Shown: in pieces, positions 1 through 8,444 of the stretch
Layout of the letters: the number at the start of each line of letters is the position of its first letter
Numbering within the stretch: position 1 is the first letter of the stretch
Origin: Sphingomonadales bacterium
GTDB lineage: Bacteria > Pseudomonadota > Alphaproteobacteria > Sphingomonadales > Sphingomonadaceae
Direction of reading: 5' to 3'
Length of the DNA: 64,000 nucleotides
Assembly (NCBI GenBank): GCA_025351405.1
Contig: JANXVZ010000023.1
Location: 86,267 to 150,266 of the forward strand
Program-made: the position numbers and the translations under genes
Notes under the pieces: model-generated
The model's database searches: none
Told to the model about the DNA's origin: nothing
What the model saw: the letters and a program-made list of their open reading frames with translations, nothing else

Positions 1-170
1 AAGCTCACCCGCCGACCTTGCCACCCGGAATCGCCGGAGTCACGCGGCCGGGGCGACCCATGCCGGGTCACGCAGCCGGGTTTCAGGGAACAATCACGCC
101 GCCTTTGTGTTAAAGCTGCGGATAGTCAGGCCCGGATGTTCCGGGGAACCTGCGCCACGGGAACCTTGCT

Positions 171-311
171 ATGCGCAAATCGATCATGATCACCGCCATC
201 ATCACCGCCGCCATCGGCCTGTCGGCCTGCAACACCGTTGCCGGCGCCGGCAAGGACGTCAGCTCCGCCGGCAAGGCCGTGACCAAGACCGCCAACGACG
301 TCAAGAACTAG
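171..311 (+). CDS. Entericidin A/B-like small lipoprotein
   Basis: This is a 46-residue ORF with a basic start (MRKS), a hydrophobic stretch, and a lipobox-like GLSAC with Cys at residue 20. The mature part is short, polar and rich in Lys, Ala and Asp (GKDVSSAGKAVTKTAND). That layout matches entericidin-type bacterial lipoproteins: small, lipidated, Lys/Ala-rich helices anchored to the envelope that are linked to stress or programmed lysis in enterobacteria. The function in this lineage is unknown. It stands alone and is followed within 12 nt by a strong terminator. The family call rests on size, lipobox and composition only. Confidence 0.8.
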   Translation: MRKSIMITAIITAAIGLSACNTVAGAGKDVSSAGKAVTKTANDVKN

Positions 312-322
312 CAGACGGCGCA

Positions 323-357
323 CGGCGGCCGCACCCCCGGGGTGCGGCCGCCGTTTT
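323..357 (+). terminator. Rho-independent terminator after the entericidin-like gene
   Basis: A 14-bp perfect GC-rich stem (323-336 pairing with 340-353) has a 3-nt loop and is followed by TTTT. It lies just downstream of the small lipoprotein and just beyond the tatC stop on the other strand. The T run is only on the plus-strand side, so it should stop plus-strand transcription. Confidence 0.8.
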
Positions 358-362
358 GCTGT

Positions 363-1169
363 CTAGACCACCGCCGGCGGCTGCGCCGTTGCCGCGGCTT
401 CGCGCGCGCGGCTGCGTTCGGTGAACCAGATGCCGAGAATCGAAACTTCGTAAAGCAGCATCAGCGGGATCGCCAAGGCGAACTGCGACCAGACATCGGG
501 AGGCGTCAGCACGGCGGCGACGGCAAACGCGCCGACGATGGCGTAGCGCCGGCCCTTTTTCAGCTGGTCACGGGTGACGATGCCGGCACGCTCCAACAGC
601 ATCAACAACACCGGCAACAGGAAGGCGACACCGAAGCCCAGGATCATGTTCATCACGAGATCGAGATATTCGCCCATCGCCGGCAAGGCCTCCTGGCTGA
701 TGCCGGTGACGGCGCCCGATGACTGGAAGCCGAGGAAGAAGCGAAACGCCGTCGGCATGACCACATAGTAAGCCAGCGCCGCACCCATGGTGAACAACAC
801 CGGGGTCGCCAGCAGAAACGGCAGGAAGGCCCGCTTTTCGCGTTTATACAGCCCCGGCGCGACGAATGCCCAAAGCTGGTTGGCGATGATCGGGAAGGAC
901 AGGCAGATCGCAGCGAATGCCGCCACCTTGATATCGACGAAGAAGGCCTCGTAGAGCTTGGTGTAAATCAGCTTGCCCTGGGTGGAAGGGCCATAGGCCT
1001 TGACCAGCGGCTGGACCAGAAAGCCGAATATGCGCCCGGCCTGCGAAAAGGCGATGCCGAAGCAGACGACAAAGGCCAGAAAGGATTTCAGCAGGCGGCT
1101 GCGCAGTTCGATCAGGTGATCGAGCAAGGGGGCCTTGCTGGCGTCGATCTCGGACGCATCGTCGCTCAT
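363..1169 (-). CDS. tatC: Sec-independent protein translocase subunit TatC
   Basis: A 268-residue polytopic inner-membrane protein and core receptor of the Tat system, which exports folded proteins carrying a twin-arginine signal. The N-terminal segment has the family signature LLDHLIELRSRLLKS, followed by about six hydrophobic segments and the conserved FVAPGLYKREKR loop. The length is normal for TatC. It is last in tatA-tatB-tatC and its start overlaps the tatB stop by 4 nt (ATGA), implying translational coupling. At least one likely Tat client lies in this window, the M20-like protein at 21516-23042. Confidence 0.97.
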   Translation of the reverse strand: MSDDASEIDASKAPLLDHLIELRSRLLKSFLAFVVCFGIAFSQAGRIFGFLVQPLVKAYGPSTQGKLIYTKLYEAFFVDIKVAAFAAICLSFPIIANQLWAFVAPGLYKREKRAFLPFLLATPVLFTMGAALAYYVVMPTAFRFFLGFQSSGAVTGISQEALPAMGEYLDLVMNMILGFGVAFLLPVLLMLLERAGIVTRDQLKKGRRYAIVGAFAVAAVLTPPDVWSQFALAIPLMLLYEVSILGIWFTERSRAREAAATAQPPAVV

Positions 1170-1633
1170 GATTCAGGCGCGGCGACGCGCGGTCTGGCGG
1201 TGCGCTTGCGCGCGGGCTTCGGGATCGCAGCGGCGGTGTCGGCCTTGGCCTTGCGCGGCCGGCGCGCCGTCATCGGCTTTGCCGCATCGTCCGCCTGTGC
1301 CGCATCGCCCCGCTGCGGCCATGGTGCGACCTGGGGTTCGGCTGCCGCCAGCATCACCGGGTCGGGCTGCACATAGGAATTGGCCAGCGGGTCCGGGATG
1401 ATCGTCGCCTTCATGATCGCTTCGTTCTGCGCCGCCCAGGCCTTCTGCATTTCCTCGAGTTCGGCCTCGCGCATCATGGTGTCGAACCCCGAGCGCAGGT
1501 GGCGCGACATGGCGCGACCCTTGGCGACCCACTGGCCGATCATCCGCATGACGCGCGGCAGGTCCTTTGGCCCGATGACGACCAGCGCCACCAGCCCGAT
1601 TACCAGAAGTTCAGAGGAATCGATGCCGAACAT
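1166..1633 (-). CDS. tatB: Sec-independent protein translocase subunit TatB
   Basis: A 155-residue protein with one N-terminal transmembrane helix (SSELLVIGLVALVVIGPKDL), the hinge Gly-Pro, an amphipathic helix (residues about 25-60) and a long Ala/Lys/Arg-rich disordered tail. TatB forms the signal-peptide receptor with TatC. Placement between tatA and tatC and the TatB-style GPKDLPRVMR hinge distinguish it from TatA. Confidence 0.95.
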   Translation of the reverse strand: MFGIDSSELLVIGLVALVVIGPKDLPRVMRMIGQWVAKGRAMSRHLRSGFDTMMREAELEEMQKAWAAQNEAIMKATIIPDPLANSYVQPDPVMLAAAEPQVAPWPQRGDAAQADDAAKPMTARRPRKAKADTAAAIPKPARKRTARPRVAAPES

Positions 1634-1657
1634 CGCCCGCTGCCCGGGCCAGGCCGA

Positions 1658-1903
1658 TCAGCGCCGCGTATCTTCGACGACCGGTCCCACCGTGGGGCTG
1701 ACAGCCGGCGTGACCGTCGTTGTGACCTGCGGCGGCACCCCGGGCGTTCCGGCCGGCGGCGTTTCACCTTCGGCAAGACCCTTCTTGAAGCTGTTGATAC
1801 CCTTGGCAAAATCCCCCATCAAATCCGAAATCCGGCCACGGCCGAACAGCAGCATGACGACGAGGATGAGGATGACCCAGTGGATGAGGCTGAACGAGCC
1901 CAT
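1658..1903 (-). CDS. tatA: Sec-independent protein translocase subunit TatA
   Basis: An 81-residue protein with an N-terminal membrane helix ([19 protein letters not shown]), the [12 protein letters not shown] hinge and the FKKGL amphipathic helix typical of TatA, then a short Pro/Thr-rich tail. TatA oligomers form the translocation path. It is the first gene of the tatABC set here, 24 nt before tatB. The alphaproteobacterial FGRGRIS motif in place of FGxxKLP is normal. Confidence 0.95.
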   Translation of the reverse strand: MGSFSLIHWVILILVVMLLFGRGRISDLMGDFAKGINSFKKGLAEGETPPAGTPGVPPQVTTTVTPAVSPTVGPVVEDTRR

Positions 1904-2023
1904 GGCGTTTGACCTTGTGAAGCACGACTATGGTGCCGCTTTACAGCGGTTATGCCCGTCAAGCTAGGCAGTCATGCCGCTGGCGGCAAGTCACCGCGCG
2001 CGCGGCAGCCACGGCACTCTCGA

Positions 2024-3856
2024 TCAATCGAGATCGAAGCGGGCCTTGTAATCATGCGCGAGCGCCGGGTCCTGTGCTTCCTTGCGCAGGATACAGTTGC
2101 CGATGACGAGCCGCTCGATCTCGGTGCCCATGAAGCAGCCAAAGGCATCCTCCGGCGTGGCAACGATGGGCTCGCCGCGGACGTTGAAGCTGGTGTTGAC
2201 CAGCAGCGGGCAGCCGGTGCGCTGCTTGAACGACGACAGCAGCGCCCAATAGCGCGGATTTGTCTCGCGGTGCACCGTCTGGATACGCGCCGAATAATCG
2301 ATGTGAGTGACAGCGGGTATCTCGGAGCGCGCCACATTGAGCTTGTCGATCCCGAACAGCGCCTGCTGGTCCTCGGTCATACCGTGCCGACGCTGCGCCA
2401 CGACATCGCCGACCATCAGCATATAGGGGCTGTCGTCGTCGAATTCGAACCAGTCGGCAACATCCTCGCGCAGCACCGATGGCGCAAACGGGCGAAAGCT
2501 TTCGCGGTATTTGACCTTCAGGTTGAGCAGCCTCTGCATCGTCGGCGACCGCGGATCGCCCAGAATCGAGCGGTTGCCGAGCGCGCGCGGCCCGAACTCC
2601 ATCCGGCCCTGCATCCAGCCCACCGCCTTGCCTTCTGCCAGCGCATCGGCGGTGGTCGCGGTTACCAGGTCGGGTTCCAGGCAATCGAAACGCGCGCCCG
2701 CGGCCGCCAGTCGTGCGACAATATCCGCCTCGGCATAGTGCGGGCCCAGATAGGCGCCCTGCATCGCGTCGCCGCCGGCAACGCGGCGGGGCTGGCCGCC
2801 GAACTGGTACCATCCGGCCAGCGCCGCACCGAGCGCGCCACCGGCATCCCCTGCCGCCGGTTGTACCCAGATGTCATCGAATATGCCGGCGCGGTGCAGC
2901 TTGCCGTTGGCGACGCAGTTCAGCGCGACGCCGCCGGCAAGACACAGCGCCCGCTCCCCGGTCACGCTGCGGGCATGGCGCGCCAGTCGCAGCACGACTT
3001 CCTCGGTGACCGCCTGGATCGACGCGGCAAGGTCCATCTCGCGCTGGGTCAGTTGTTGTTCGGGGCGGCGCGGTGGCCCTCCGAACAACGCGTCGAAGGC
3101 CGGCGAAGTCATGGTAAGACCGGCGGCATAATCGAAATAGCGCTGGTCGAGCTGGAACGACCCATCGGCCCGCAAGTCGATGAGGTTGTCGAAAATGGCC
3201 TGGGCAAAGCGCGGCTCGCCATAGGGGGCCAGCCCCATCAGCTTGTATTCGCCCGAATTGACCTTGAAGCCGGTGTAGTAGGTGAACGCCGAATACAGGA
3301 GCCCGAGGGAATGGGGAAAGTGGATTTCCTTGATGATTTCCAGCCGATTGCCTTCGCCATGGCCCAGCGACGTGGTGCACCATTCGCCGACACCATCCAT
3401 CGTCAACACGGCCGCGCTGTCGAACGGCGAGGGAAAGAATGCGCTGGCCGCGTGCGACTGGTGATGTTCGGTAAACAGCAACGAACCGTTCCAGCGCCCG
3501 CCGCCGGGAAGCTGGCGAACGGCGTCACGCAGCATGGATTTCTGGAAAAGCTTGTCCTTTATCCACAGCGGCATTGCACGCCGGAATGAGCCGAACCCCT
3601 TGGGCGCCAATGCGAAATAGGTTTCGAGCAGGCGTTCGAACTTGAGGAACGGCTTTTCGTAGAAGGCGACATGGTCGATGCCTTCGAGCCCGCAGCCGGC
3701 AGCTTCAAGGCAATAACGCGCCGCCGCCGCCGGAAAGCGCGGATCGTGCTTCCTGCGGGTGAAGCGTTCCTCCTGTGCCGCCGCGACGATGCGGCCATCC
3801 TCCACCAGCGCTGCTGCGCTGTCATGATAGAAGGCGGAAATGCCGAGGATGCGCAC
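2024..3856 (-). CDS. Carbamoyltransferase, NodU/CmcH/SxtI family
   Basis: A 610-residue enzyme that should transfer a carbamoyl group from carbamoyl phosphate (via a carbamoyl-adenylate) to a hydroxyl acceptor. The N-terminal domain opens with ILGISAFYHDSAAAL and has the metal-binding EHHQSHA at about 130-136 and LTMDGVGEW near 151. The C-terminal domain carries GRMEFGPRALGNRSI at about 417-431. Translation is open upstream to 3967, but family alignment places the start at GTG 3856 (VRILGIS), 11 nt after the DUF5989 stop. The neighbours are SxtJ-like and DUF5989/SxtK-like membrane proteins plus an SGNH protein, the arrangement around SxtI-type carbamoyltransferases. The acceptor is unknown; a surface glycan or lipid is plausible because the partners are membrane proteins. 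Confidence 0.92.
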   Translation of the reverse strand: MRILGISAFYHDSAAALVEDGRIVAAAQEERFTRRKHDPRFPAAAARYCLEAAGCGLEGIDHVAFYEKPFLKFERLLETYFALAPKGFGSFRRAMPLWIKDKLFQKSMLRDAVRQLPGGGRWNGSLLFTEHHQSHAASAFFPSPFDSAAVLTMDGVGEWCTTSLGHGEGNRLEIIKEIHFPHSLGLLYSAFTYYTGFKVNSGEYKLMGLAPYGEPRFAQAIFDNLIDLRADGSFQLDQRYFDYAAGLTMTSPAFDALFGGPPRRPEQQLTQREMDLAASIQAVTEEVVLRLARHARSVTGERALCLAGGVALNCVANGKLHRAGIFDDIWVQPAAGDAGGALGAALAGWYQFGGQPRRVAGGDAMQGAYLGPHYAEADIVARLAAAGARFDCLEPDLVTATTADALAEGKAVGWMQGRMEFGPRALGNRSILGDPRSPTMQRLLNLKVKYRESFRPFAPSVLREDVADWFEFDDDSPYMLMVGDVVAQRRHGMTEDQQALFGIDKLNVARSEIPAVTHIDYSARIQTVHRETNPRYWALLSSFKQRTGCPLLVNTSFNVRGEPIVATPEDAFGCFMGTEIERLVIGNCILRKEAQDPALAHDYKARFDLD

Positions 3857-3867
3857 GCCGGCAGCGC

Positions 3868-4017
3868 TCAGAAGATCGAATAGATGAACGGCGCGATGAC
3901 GGTGCCCTGCGTCAGCACGACCAGCGCCCCGAACACGAACAACAGCGTAAACACCGGCAGCAGCCACAGTTTGCGCCGGGTTTTCATGAACAAAAGCAGC
4001 TCGCTGGCAAAATCCAT
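3868..4017 (-). CDS. DUF5989 (SxtK-like) small membrane protein
   Basis: A 49-residue protein with a charged start (MDFASELLLFMKTRRKLW) and one long hydrophobic helix (about residues 17-37), ending in APFIYSIF. This matches the DUF5989 family, which is routinely encoded next to SxtI-type carbamoyltransferases; the saxitoxin clusters name it SxtK. The function is not known. It probably anchors or partners the carbamoyltransferase at the membrane (inference). It lies 23 nt after the SxtJ-like gene and 11 nt before the carbamoyltransferase, so the three are cotranscribed. Confidence 0.82.
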   Translation of the reverse strand: MDFASELLLFMKTRRKLWLLPVFTLLFVFGALVVLTQGTVIAPFIYSIF

Positions 4018-4040
4018 GATGAGGCTCCGTTGGCTGGGGT

Positions 4041-4475
4041 CTAGAATTGGTGGATCATGGTGGCCGGGTCGGGGCCCGCAGGCTGGCGGTCGACCCAATA
4101 GCTTTGCCCCGCCTGCTTGCGGCGCAGGCCGAGCGCGTCGCGCCCGCGCAGCCGCATCAGCAGCGCCAGCGGCACGAACATCAACGTGAAGATCAGCAGC
4201 ATGACAACCGGCGTGACCACCGCCGCCATGGCCAGGCCAAGCTTGAGCCAGGCCCGGTTTGGCCATGCCAGCACCGCCGGCCACGCCGCGCCCAGGCACA
4301 CCAGCACGGCGCCGACCCCGGCGAGGACAGCGCACAGCATGATGCCCGATCCCATCCACCAGCGCACCGCCGCCAAGGCGATGAACAAGGCGCCGAGGGT
4401 AAGCCCGAACTTGCGGTCCGACGGGGGCTTTATCGCGCCAAAATCGACATAGTTTTCATGCGCGCCGCTGGTCAT
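4041..4475 (-). CDS. SxtJ-like membrane protein
   Basis: A 144-residue protein with about four hydrophobic segments (roughly 25-40, 43-58, 60-70 and 80-108) and a charged cytoplasmic-type end. The N-terminal S-D-R-K-F-G-L motif, the segment RDALGLRRKQAGQSYW and the C-terminal hydrophilic stretch fit the SxtJ family of cyanobacterial and proteobacterial carbamoyltransferase cassettes. The function is not established. Its start overlaps the upstream SGNH gene by 4 nt (ATGA). Confidence 0.75.
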   Translation of the reverse strand: MTSGAHENYVDFGAIKPPSDRKFGLTLGALFIALAAVRWWMGSGIMLCAVLAGVGAVLVCLGAAWPAVLAWPNRAWLKLGLAMAAVVTPVVMLLIFTLMFVPLALLMRLRGRDALGLRRKQAGQSYWVDRQPAGPDPATMIHQF

Positions 4476-5848
4476 GTGCGGGGGCCATCACGCGTTGCCG
4501 CTGCGGCACCCGCCAGCGCGCCATCAAGGGCCCGCGCCGCAAATTCGGCACCGCGCAGGCTGAGATGGCCATCGGCGGCGTACAGCCCGATCGGGTTGGG
4601 CTGGCGCAGGAACAATGGTGTCAGGTCGATGACAGGAATCCCGTTGCGCGCTGTCGCCGCCCGCACCTTGTCGCGGACCTGGTCGAAAACGAACTGGTCG
4701 GGAAGCGCACCGACAAAGCGGCTGGTCTGCGGTACATAGACCAGCATGACACTGCCACCCCAGCCGGCCGCGATCGCCTTTGTGCGCGCCAGTATGCGAT
4801 CATATTCACCAAGACCGGGTGGCACCTTGGGATAACCGAGCCCCAACTGCGTCCAGGTCTGGTGCAGGGCCAGGAAATTGCGCGGGATATGCGTATGGAG
4901 GAAGACCGTCGACGAAGCGGTCGATTGCGCCGCCGCCCAATCATCGAGGATCGGCTGCGCGTGCGCCCGCGTTGATGCAGACAACAGCGGGGAACCAAAA
5001 TCCACGCCATCCCGCAACGCCGGGGCCAGCCACGGCTTGCGCAGTTCATGGTCGAGATTTTCCCAGTCATTGCCCTCGTAAAACACGATGACGACCTGTC
5101 GTGGCCGTATCGCCGGGCCGAAACGGCCAAGCATCGCCAGTTCGAGGAGCGGCCCGGCCCCGCGGGTGCCAAGGCCGATGGTGGCGGGGTGACTGGCGCG
5201 GACTCGCCCGACAAGGTCGTGGCCATCGGGCAGGCAAATCCCCTCCACGAACGAATCGCCGAGCAGCATGGTCTGCACCGGCTGTGCATAGATGCGGTCG
5301 TCGTTGCGAAAGCCGTATCGATCGGCGCGGTAGATGACCGGGGCGCCCGCATGCGAACACAGCAACACGCGCTCGCCGGGAACCCCGCCGAGCACACTGT
5401 CGGCAAGGCGGGTGACATGGAGCATGCGCGTCAGCTTTTTCGCCGTGGCGGCAGGCGGCAGCCCCTGTGTCAGGTGCTGCGCCTGCATCCACGACGCCTG
5501 CGGCGCGCTGACCAGGCCCGACACGGCGGAATAGGAGGCCGCTTGCAGCCTGATTTCAAACGCGAAAAGCGCTGCCAACACGGCAAGGCCGATGCCGCCG
5601 AGCAGCAGCCGCGCAACGCGTGAGCCGTAAACGGCGCACCCGACAAAGATTGCAACGAGGACGCCCGGAAAGACAATGTAGCGCAGCAGCTGCGGCAGGG
5701 CGGTTGCATAGACCCGGTGGTTGTACACCGCGAACGCCATGACGCCGAACCAGTAGACGGCGGGCAACGCGCAGATTGCCGAGGCGATGCGACCCTTCAG
5801 TACCGAGCGCGCGCTCTGCTGCTGCCGCGCCCTGACGACTGGCACCAT
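4472..5848 (-). CDS. SGNH/GDSL-like protein with N-terminal membrane segments, carbamoyltransferase-associated
   Basis: A 458-residue protein from ATG 5848; an in-frame TTG at 5893 would add 15 residues. Three hydrophobic segments fall between about residues 20 and 105, followed by a soluble domain with SGNH blocks: LLGDSFVEG near residue 196 (nucleophile Ser in GDS), FYEGND near 256 (Asn) and the pair D..H in YAADGHLS near 426-428. SGNH enzymes hydrolyse or transfer O-acyl groups. It is the first gene of a four-gene minus-strand cassette with the SxtJ-like, DUF5989 and carbamoyltransferase genes. The grouping suggests that one surface or lipid-linked substrate is both acyl-edited and carbamoylated (inference). 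Confidence 0.75.
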   Translation of the reverse strand: MVPVVRARQQQSARSVLKGRIASAICALPAVYWFGVMAFAVYNHRVYATALPQLLRYIVFPGVLVAIFVGCAVYGSRVARLLLGGIGLAVLAALFAFEIRLQAASYSAVSGLVSAPQASWMQAQHLTQGLPPAATAKKLTRMLHVTRLADSVLGGVPGERVLLCSHAGAPVIYRADRYGFRNDDRIYAQPVQTMLLGDSFVEGICLPDGHDLVGRVRASHPATIGLGTRGAGPLLELAMLGRFGPAIRPRQVVIVFYEGNDWENLDHELRKPWLAPALRDGVDFGSPLLSASTRAHAQPILDDWAAAQSTASSTVFLHTHIPRNFLALHQTWTQLGLGYPKVPPGLGEYDRILARTKAIAAGWGGSVMLVYVPQTSRFVGALPDQFVFDQVRDKVRAATARNGIPVIDLTPLFLRQPNPIGLYAADGHLSLRGAEFAARALDGALAGAAAATRDGPRT

Positions 5849-6018
5849 CTCCACGAAACGCCCCCACACCGCGCCGGAACAGCCCGGCACCAATGGCTAT
5901 CGTCGTCGCACGGAAGGCGATCGCCGATAGGCGATTCGGTATTATCGCTGTATTTTCCGGCCCAAGGACGCTCCCCAAAGGGGGAGTCGCGTTGTCTGGC
6001 GATGGAGAAAGGGGCCGG

Positions 6019-6093
<75 letters not shown>

Positions 6094-6188
6094 ATTTCCG
6101 GCGAAGGCGCGGCGTATGCGGGAGGCAGCAGGGCCTGTCAAGAAAGCTATGCCTGTCAACGCAGCCACAGCTGGGCTAGGCGACGGCG

Positions 6189-7112
6189 ATGAGCCAACCC
6201 CCTGCCCCGCGTGACGACGCCCGCCAGAAACGTCTCGCCGCCGCCTTGCGCACCAACCTGCAGCGCCGCAAGGCGCGTGACAGGTCGGGCCGCGACGGGG
6301 AGGCAGACGTCGACCGCCGTGTCGTCCGCCTGATCGGCTTGCCGAGCGATTCGAATTCCTCGCATCGGCGCGGGGCGGCAAAGGCCCCGGCCGTCATCCG
6401 CGCCGCGCTGTACAGCGATGCCGGCAATGCCGCGGCCGAGAATGGCCTCGAGATCGGCCGCGAGATCGTGATCGACGATGCCGGGGACCTGGGGCTGAAC
6501 GAAGACAGTGGCGACGACGCACTGATCGCCGCCGCTGTCACCTCTGCCACGCAGGCGGGACAATTGCCGCTTTGCCTTGGCGGCGACCATTGGGTCACCG
6601 CACCCGCCCTCATTGCGCTGGCAGCGCTGCACGGCCCGCTCAACGTGTTGCATTTCGACGCCCACCCCGACCTTTACGACGAACTGGGCGGCAACCGTCG
6701 CAGCCACGCCTCGCCATTTGCCCGCGCGTTGGAAGCCGGCGCCGTGGCGCGGCTCGTGCAGGTGGGTATCCGCACCCTCAACGTCCACCAGCGCGCCCAG
6801 GCGCTAAGGTTTGGCGTCGAACAGGTGCCGATGCGCGGCTTCAGCATCGACGCGGTGCCGGTCCTGCCGTCGCCGCTTTACATATCGATCGACCTCGACG
6901 GCCTTGATCCCGGCGCAGCGCCGGGCGTTTCGCATCCCGAGCCCGGCGGGCTGACGCTGCGCGAGCTGCTGGCCGTCCTTGATCGCCAGCAAGCCACGCT
7001 GGCCGGCGCCGATGTCGTCGAGCTCAACCCGGATTGCGATGCGTCCGGCGTCACCGCGATCGTCGCGGCCAAACTGGTGCGCGAATTGGCGGCGATGCCG
7101 GGAGCCGCGTGA
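6189..7112 (+). CDS. Arginase/agmatinase/formimidoylglutamase family ureohydrolase with an N-terminal extension
   Basis: A 307-residue Mn-dependent ureohydrolase-family protein. Metal-ligand blocks are visible: GGDHW (about 150), LHFDAHPDLYDE (about 173) and SIDLDGLDPG (about 247). Which guanidino or formimino substrate it hydrolyses cannot be decided. The family core starts at RLIGLPSDSN near residue 47. The first 45 residues are a highly charged segment (ARQKRLAAALRTNLQRRKAR) that resembles small free-standing basic proteins of sphingomonads. No alternative in-frame start was seen near the core, so this extension is probably translated. The gene converges on the NlpC/P60 gene, 14 nt away. 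Confidence 0.85.
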   Translation: MSQPPAPRDDARQKRLAAALRTNLQRRKARDRSGRDGEADVDRRVVRLIGLPSDSNSSHRRGAAKAPAVIRAALYSDAGNAAAENGLEIGREIVIDDAGDLGLNEDSGDDALIAAAVTSATQAGQLPLCLGGDHWVTAPALIALAALHGPLNVLHFDAHPDLYDELGGNRRSHASPFARALEAGAVARLVQVGIRTLNVHQRAQALRFGVEQVPMRGFSIDAVPVLPSPLYISIDLDGLDPGAAPGVSHPEPGGLTLRELLAVLDRQQATLAGADVVELNPDCDASGVTAIVAAKLVRELAAMPGAA

Positions 7113-7126
7113 TGAAGCAGCGCGCG

Positions 7127-8023
7127 CTATAACCTTCGGACGCCGGTTACCGGCGCGGCAATACCTGTGGCTTCGAGCCGGGCGATAACATCGGCCAGCG
7201 GTTCCTCGACGGTGCTCATCCAATGGGCGTTGGCGTGGAACAGCCTGTCACCATCGGCAAGCATGCCGACATGCCCCGGAAAGAATATCAGGTCGCCGGC
7301 TGTGCGTTCGCCGAACGGCACGGCTGTCCCCAATGCCGCCAGTTGCTGGTCGGAATCGCGCGGCGCCGCGATTCCGCACGCTGCCAGCGCCATCTGCACC
7401 AGCCCCGAGCAATCGACTCCGTCGGGGCTGCGCCCACCCCAGACGTAGGGGGCGCCGGTGAACAGCCGGGCGGCGGCGATGGGCTGGATGGCCCGTGTGT
7501 CGATTGGTTCGACATGCGCGAGATGGACATAGCCACCGGTCTCCAGCGCCGCGAACCGCCCGGACATGGTAGCCGCAAAACGACTGTGGAACGGCAATTC
7601 GGCAACCACGGCCGCCTTGATGTCGGGGCCGGCAAAGACCGGTGCGCGCCGCGCGGCGATGCGGTGGCTCGGCGGTAGCCCTGGTTCGGACACCGCCGAG
7701 AGCAACACCCAGCCCGTGTAGTGATCGGCCGTGCTGCGGCCAAAGCCCCAGCAACCCTCGCTGTCGTAAAGGTCGAAGCCTTCGCCGAACAGCAACTCGC
7801 TGACCGCAACGGCATCGGCGGCACCCGATTTGCGCATGGCGCTACGCGGCACGACCACCTGCATCGGCAGCGGTGCCACATAACGCCCCGCTGCGACCGT
7901 GCTCGAAAGGCCGATCTCCACGAGATCGGCCCGCGCAATACTGCTGCGCGGATCGAGCAAGGGGCGCGGACCGCAGACGCGCGCGGTCAGTTGTTCGCAG
8001 GGGTCAGACGAATTCCTCGTCAT
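7127..8023 (-). CDS. NlpC/P60 family cysteine peptidase with N-terminal SH3-like domains
   Basis: A 298-residue protein. The C-terminal domain has the NlpC/P60 nucleophile block DGVDCSGLVQ (Cys205) and the His block FFPGHVGM (His251). The N-terminal 170 residues resemble the bacterial SH3-type cell-wall binding regions of gamma-D-glutamyl-diaminopimelate peptidases. No signal peptide is visible, so it may act on recycled muropeptides in the cytoplasm. The neighbouring leucyl aminopeptidase is a common alphaproteobacterial partner. It overlaps the MarR gene by 20 nt. Confidence 0.88.
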   Translation of the reverse strand: MTRNSSDPCEQLTARVCGPRPLLDPRSSIARADLVEIGLSSTVAAGRYVAPLPMQVVVPRSAMRKSGAADAVAVSELLFGEGFDLYDSEGCWGFGRSTADHYTGWVLLSAVSEPGLPPSHRIAARRAPVFAGPDIKAAVVAELPFHSRFAATMSGRFAALETGGYVHLAHVEPIDTRAIQPIAAARLFTGAPYVWGGRSPDGVDCSGLVQMALAACGIAAPRDSDQQLAALGTAVPFGERTAGDLIFFPGHVGMLADGDRLFHANAHWMSTVEEPLADVIARLEATGIAAPVTGVRRL

Positions 8024-8351
8024 CGGCCGTCAACATGGCGGCAAACTTGGCCAGAAAAGTCCGGCCATCGGGGGTGAGGTCGACAATGACACTGCGACCG
8101 TCGCGCTCGTCGCGCCGGCGTACCAGCAATCCAAGGCTGCCGAGGCTGTTGAGCGCCCGTGTCACCACCGGCTTGGCGACTTCGAGCCGCGCCGCGAGAC
8201 CACGCACCGTGTGCGGACCCTTTTCCTCGCCGACGACAAGCATCAGCGCCATCTGGCGATTGGTTAGGTCCGGCCATCCCGACTGGACGTAGCGGAGCAG
8301 GGCACTGCGCCAGCCACGAAGGCGAGTCTCGTCGTTTGAATGCATTTCCAT
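8004..8351 (-). CDS. MarR family transcriptional regulator
   Basis: A protein of about 115 residues from ATG 8351; an in-frame ATG at 8345 and upstream starts to 8399 also exist. It has the winged-helix core of MarR proteins: LTNRQMALMLVV, then the recognition segment VRGLAARLEVAKPVVTRALNSL and the wing RRRDERDGRSVIVDLT. MarR dimers usually repress a nearby gene until a small ligand binds. It sits between the leucyl aminopeptidase and NlpC/P60 genes on the same strand. The 20-nt overlap with NlpC/P60 suggests cotranscription. Confidence 0.88.
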   Translation of the reverse strand: MEMHSNDETRLRGWRSALLRYVQSGWPDLTNRQMALMLVVGEEKGPHTVRGLAARLEVAKPVVTRALNSLGSLGLLVRRRDERDGRSVIVDLTPDGRTFLAKFAAMLTADDEEFV

Positions 8352-8444
8352 CACGTTGCGTTCCCGTATCATCATGCGGCCGTTGCGGTCGCAAGTCATT
8401 GCTGGCGATAATACGTATCGATGCGCGGGTTCGTTCCATAAACG

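Noticed and set aside
1..170. Possible end of a gene at the left edge
   Set aside because: Short open stretches exist in several frames, but none resembles a known C-terminus; nothing can be supported.
1952..3589. 545-codon plus-strand frame opposite the carbamoyltransferase
   Set aside because: No family motif, skewed composition, and fully antisense to a well-supported enzyme.
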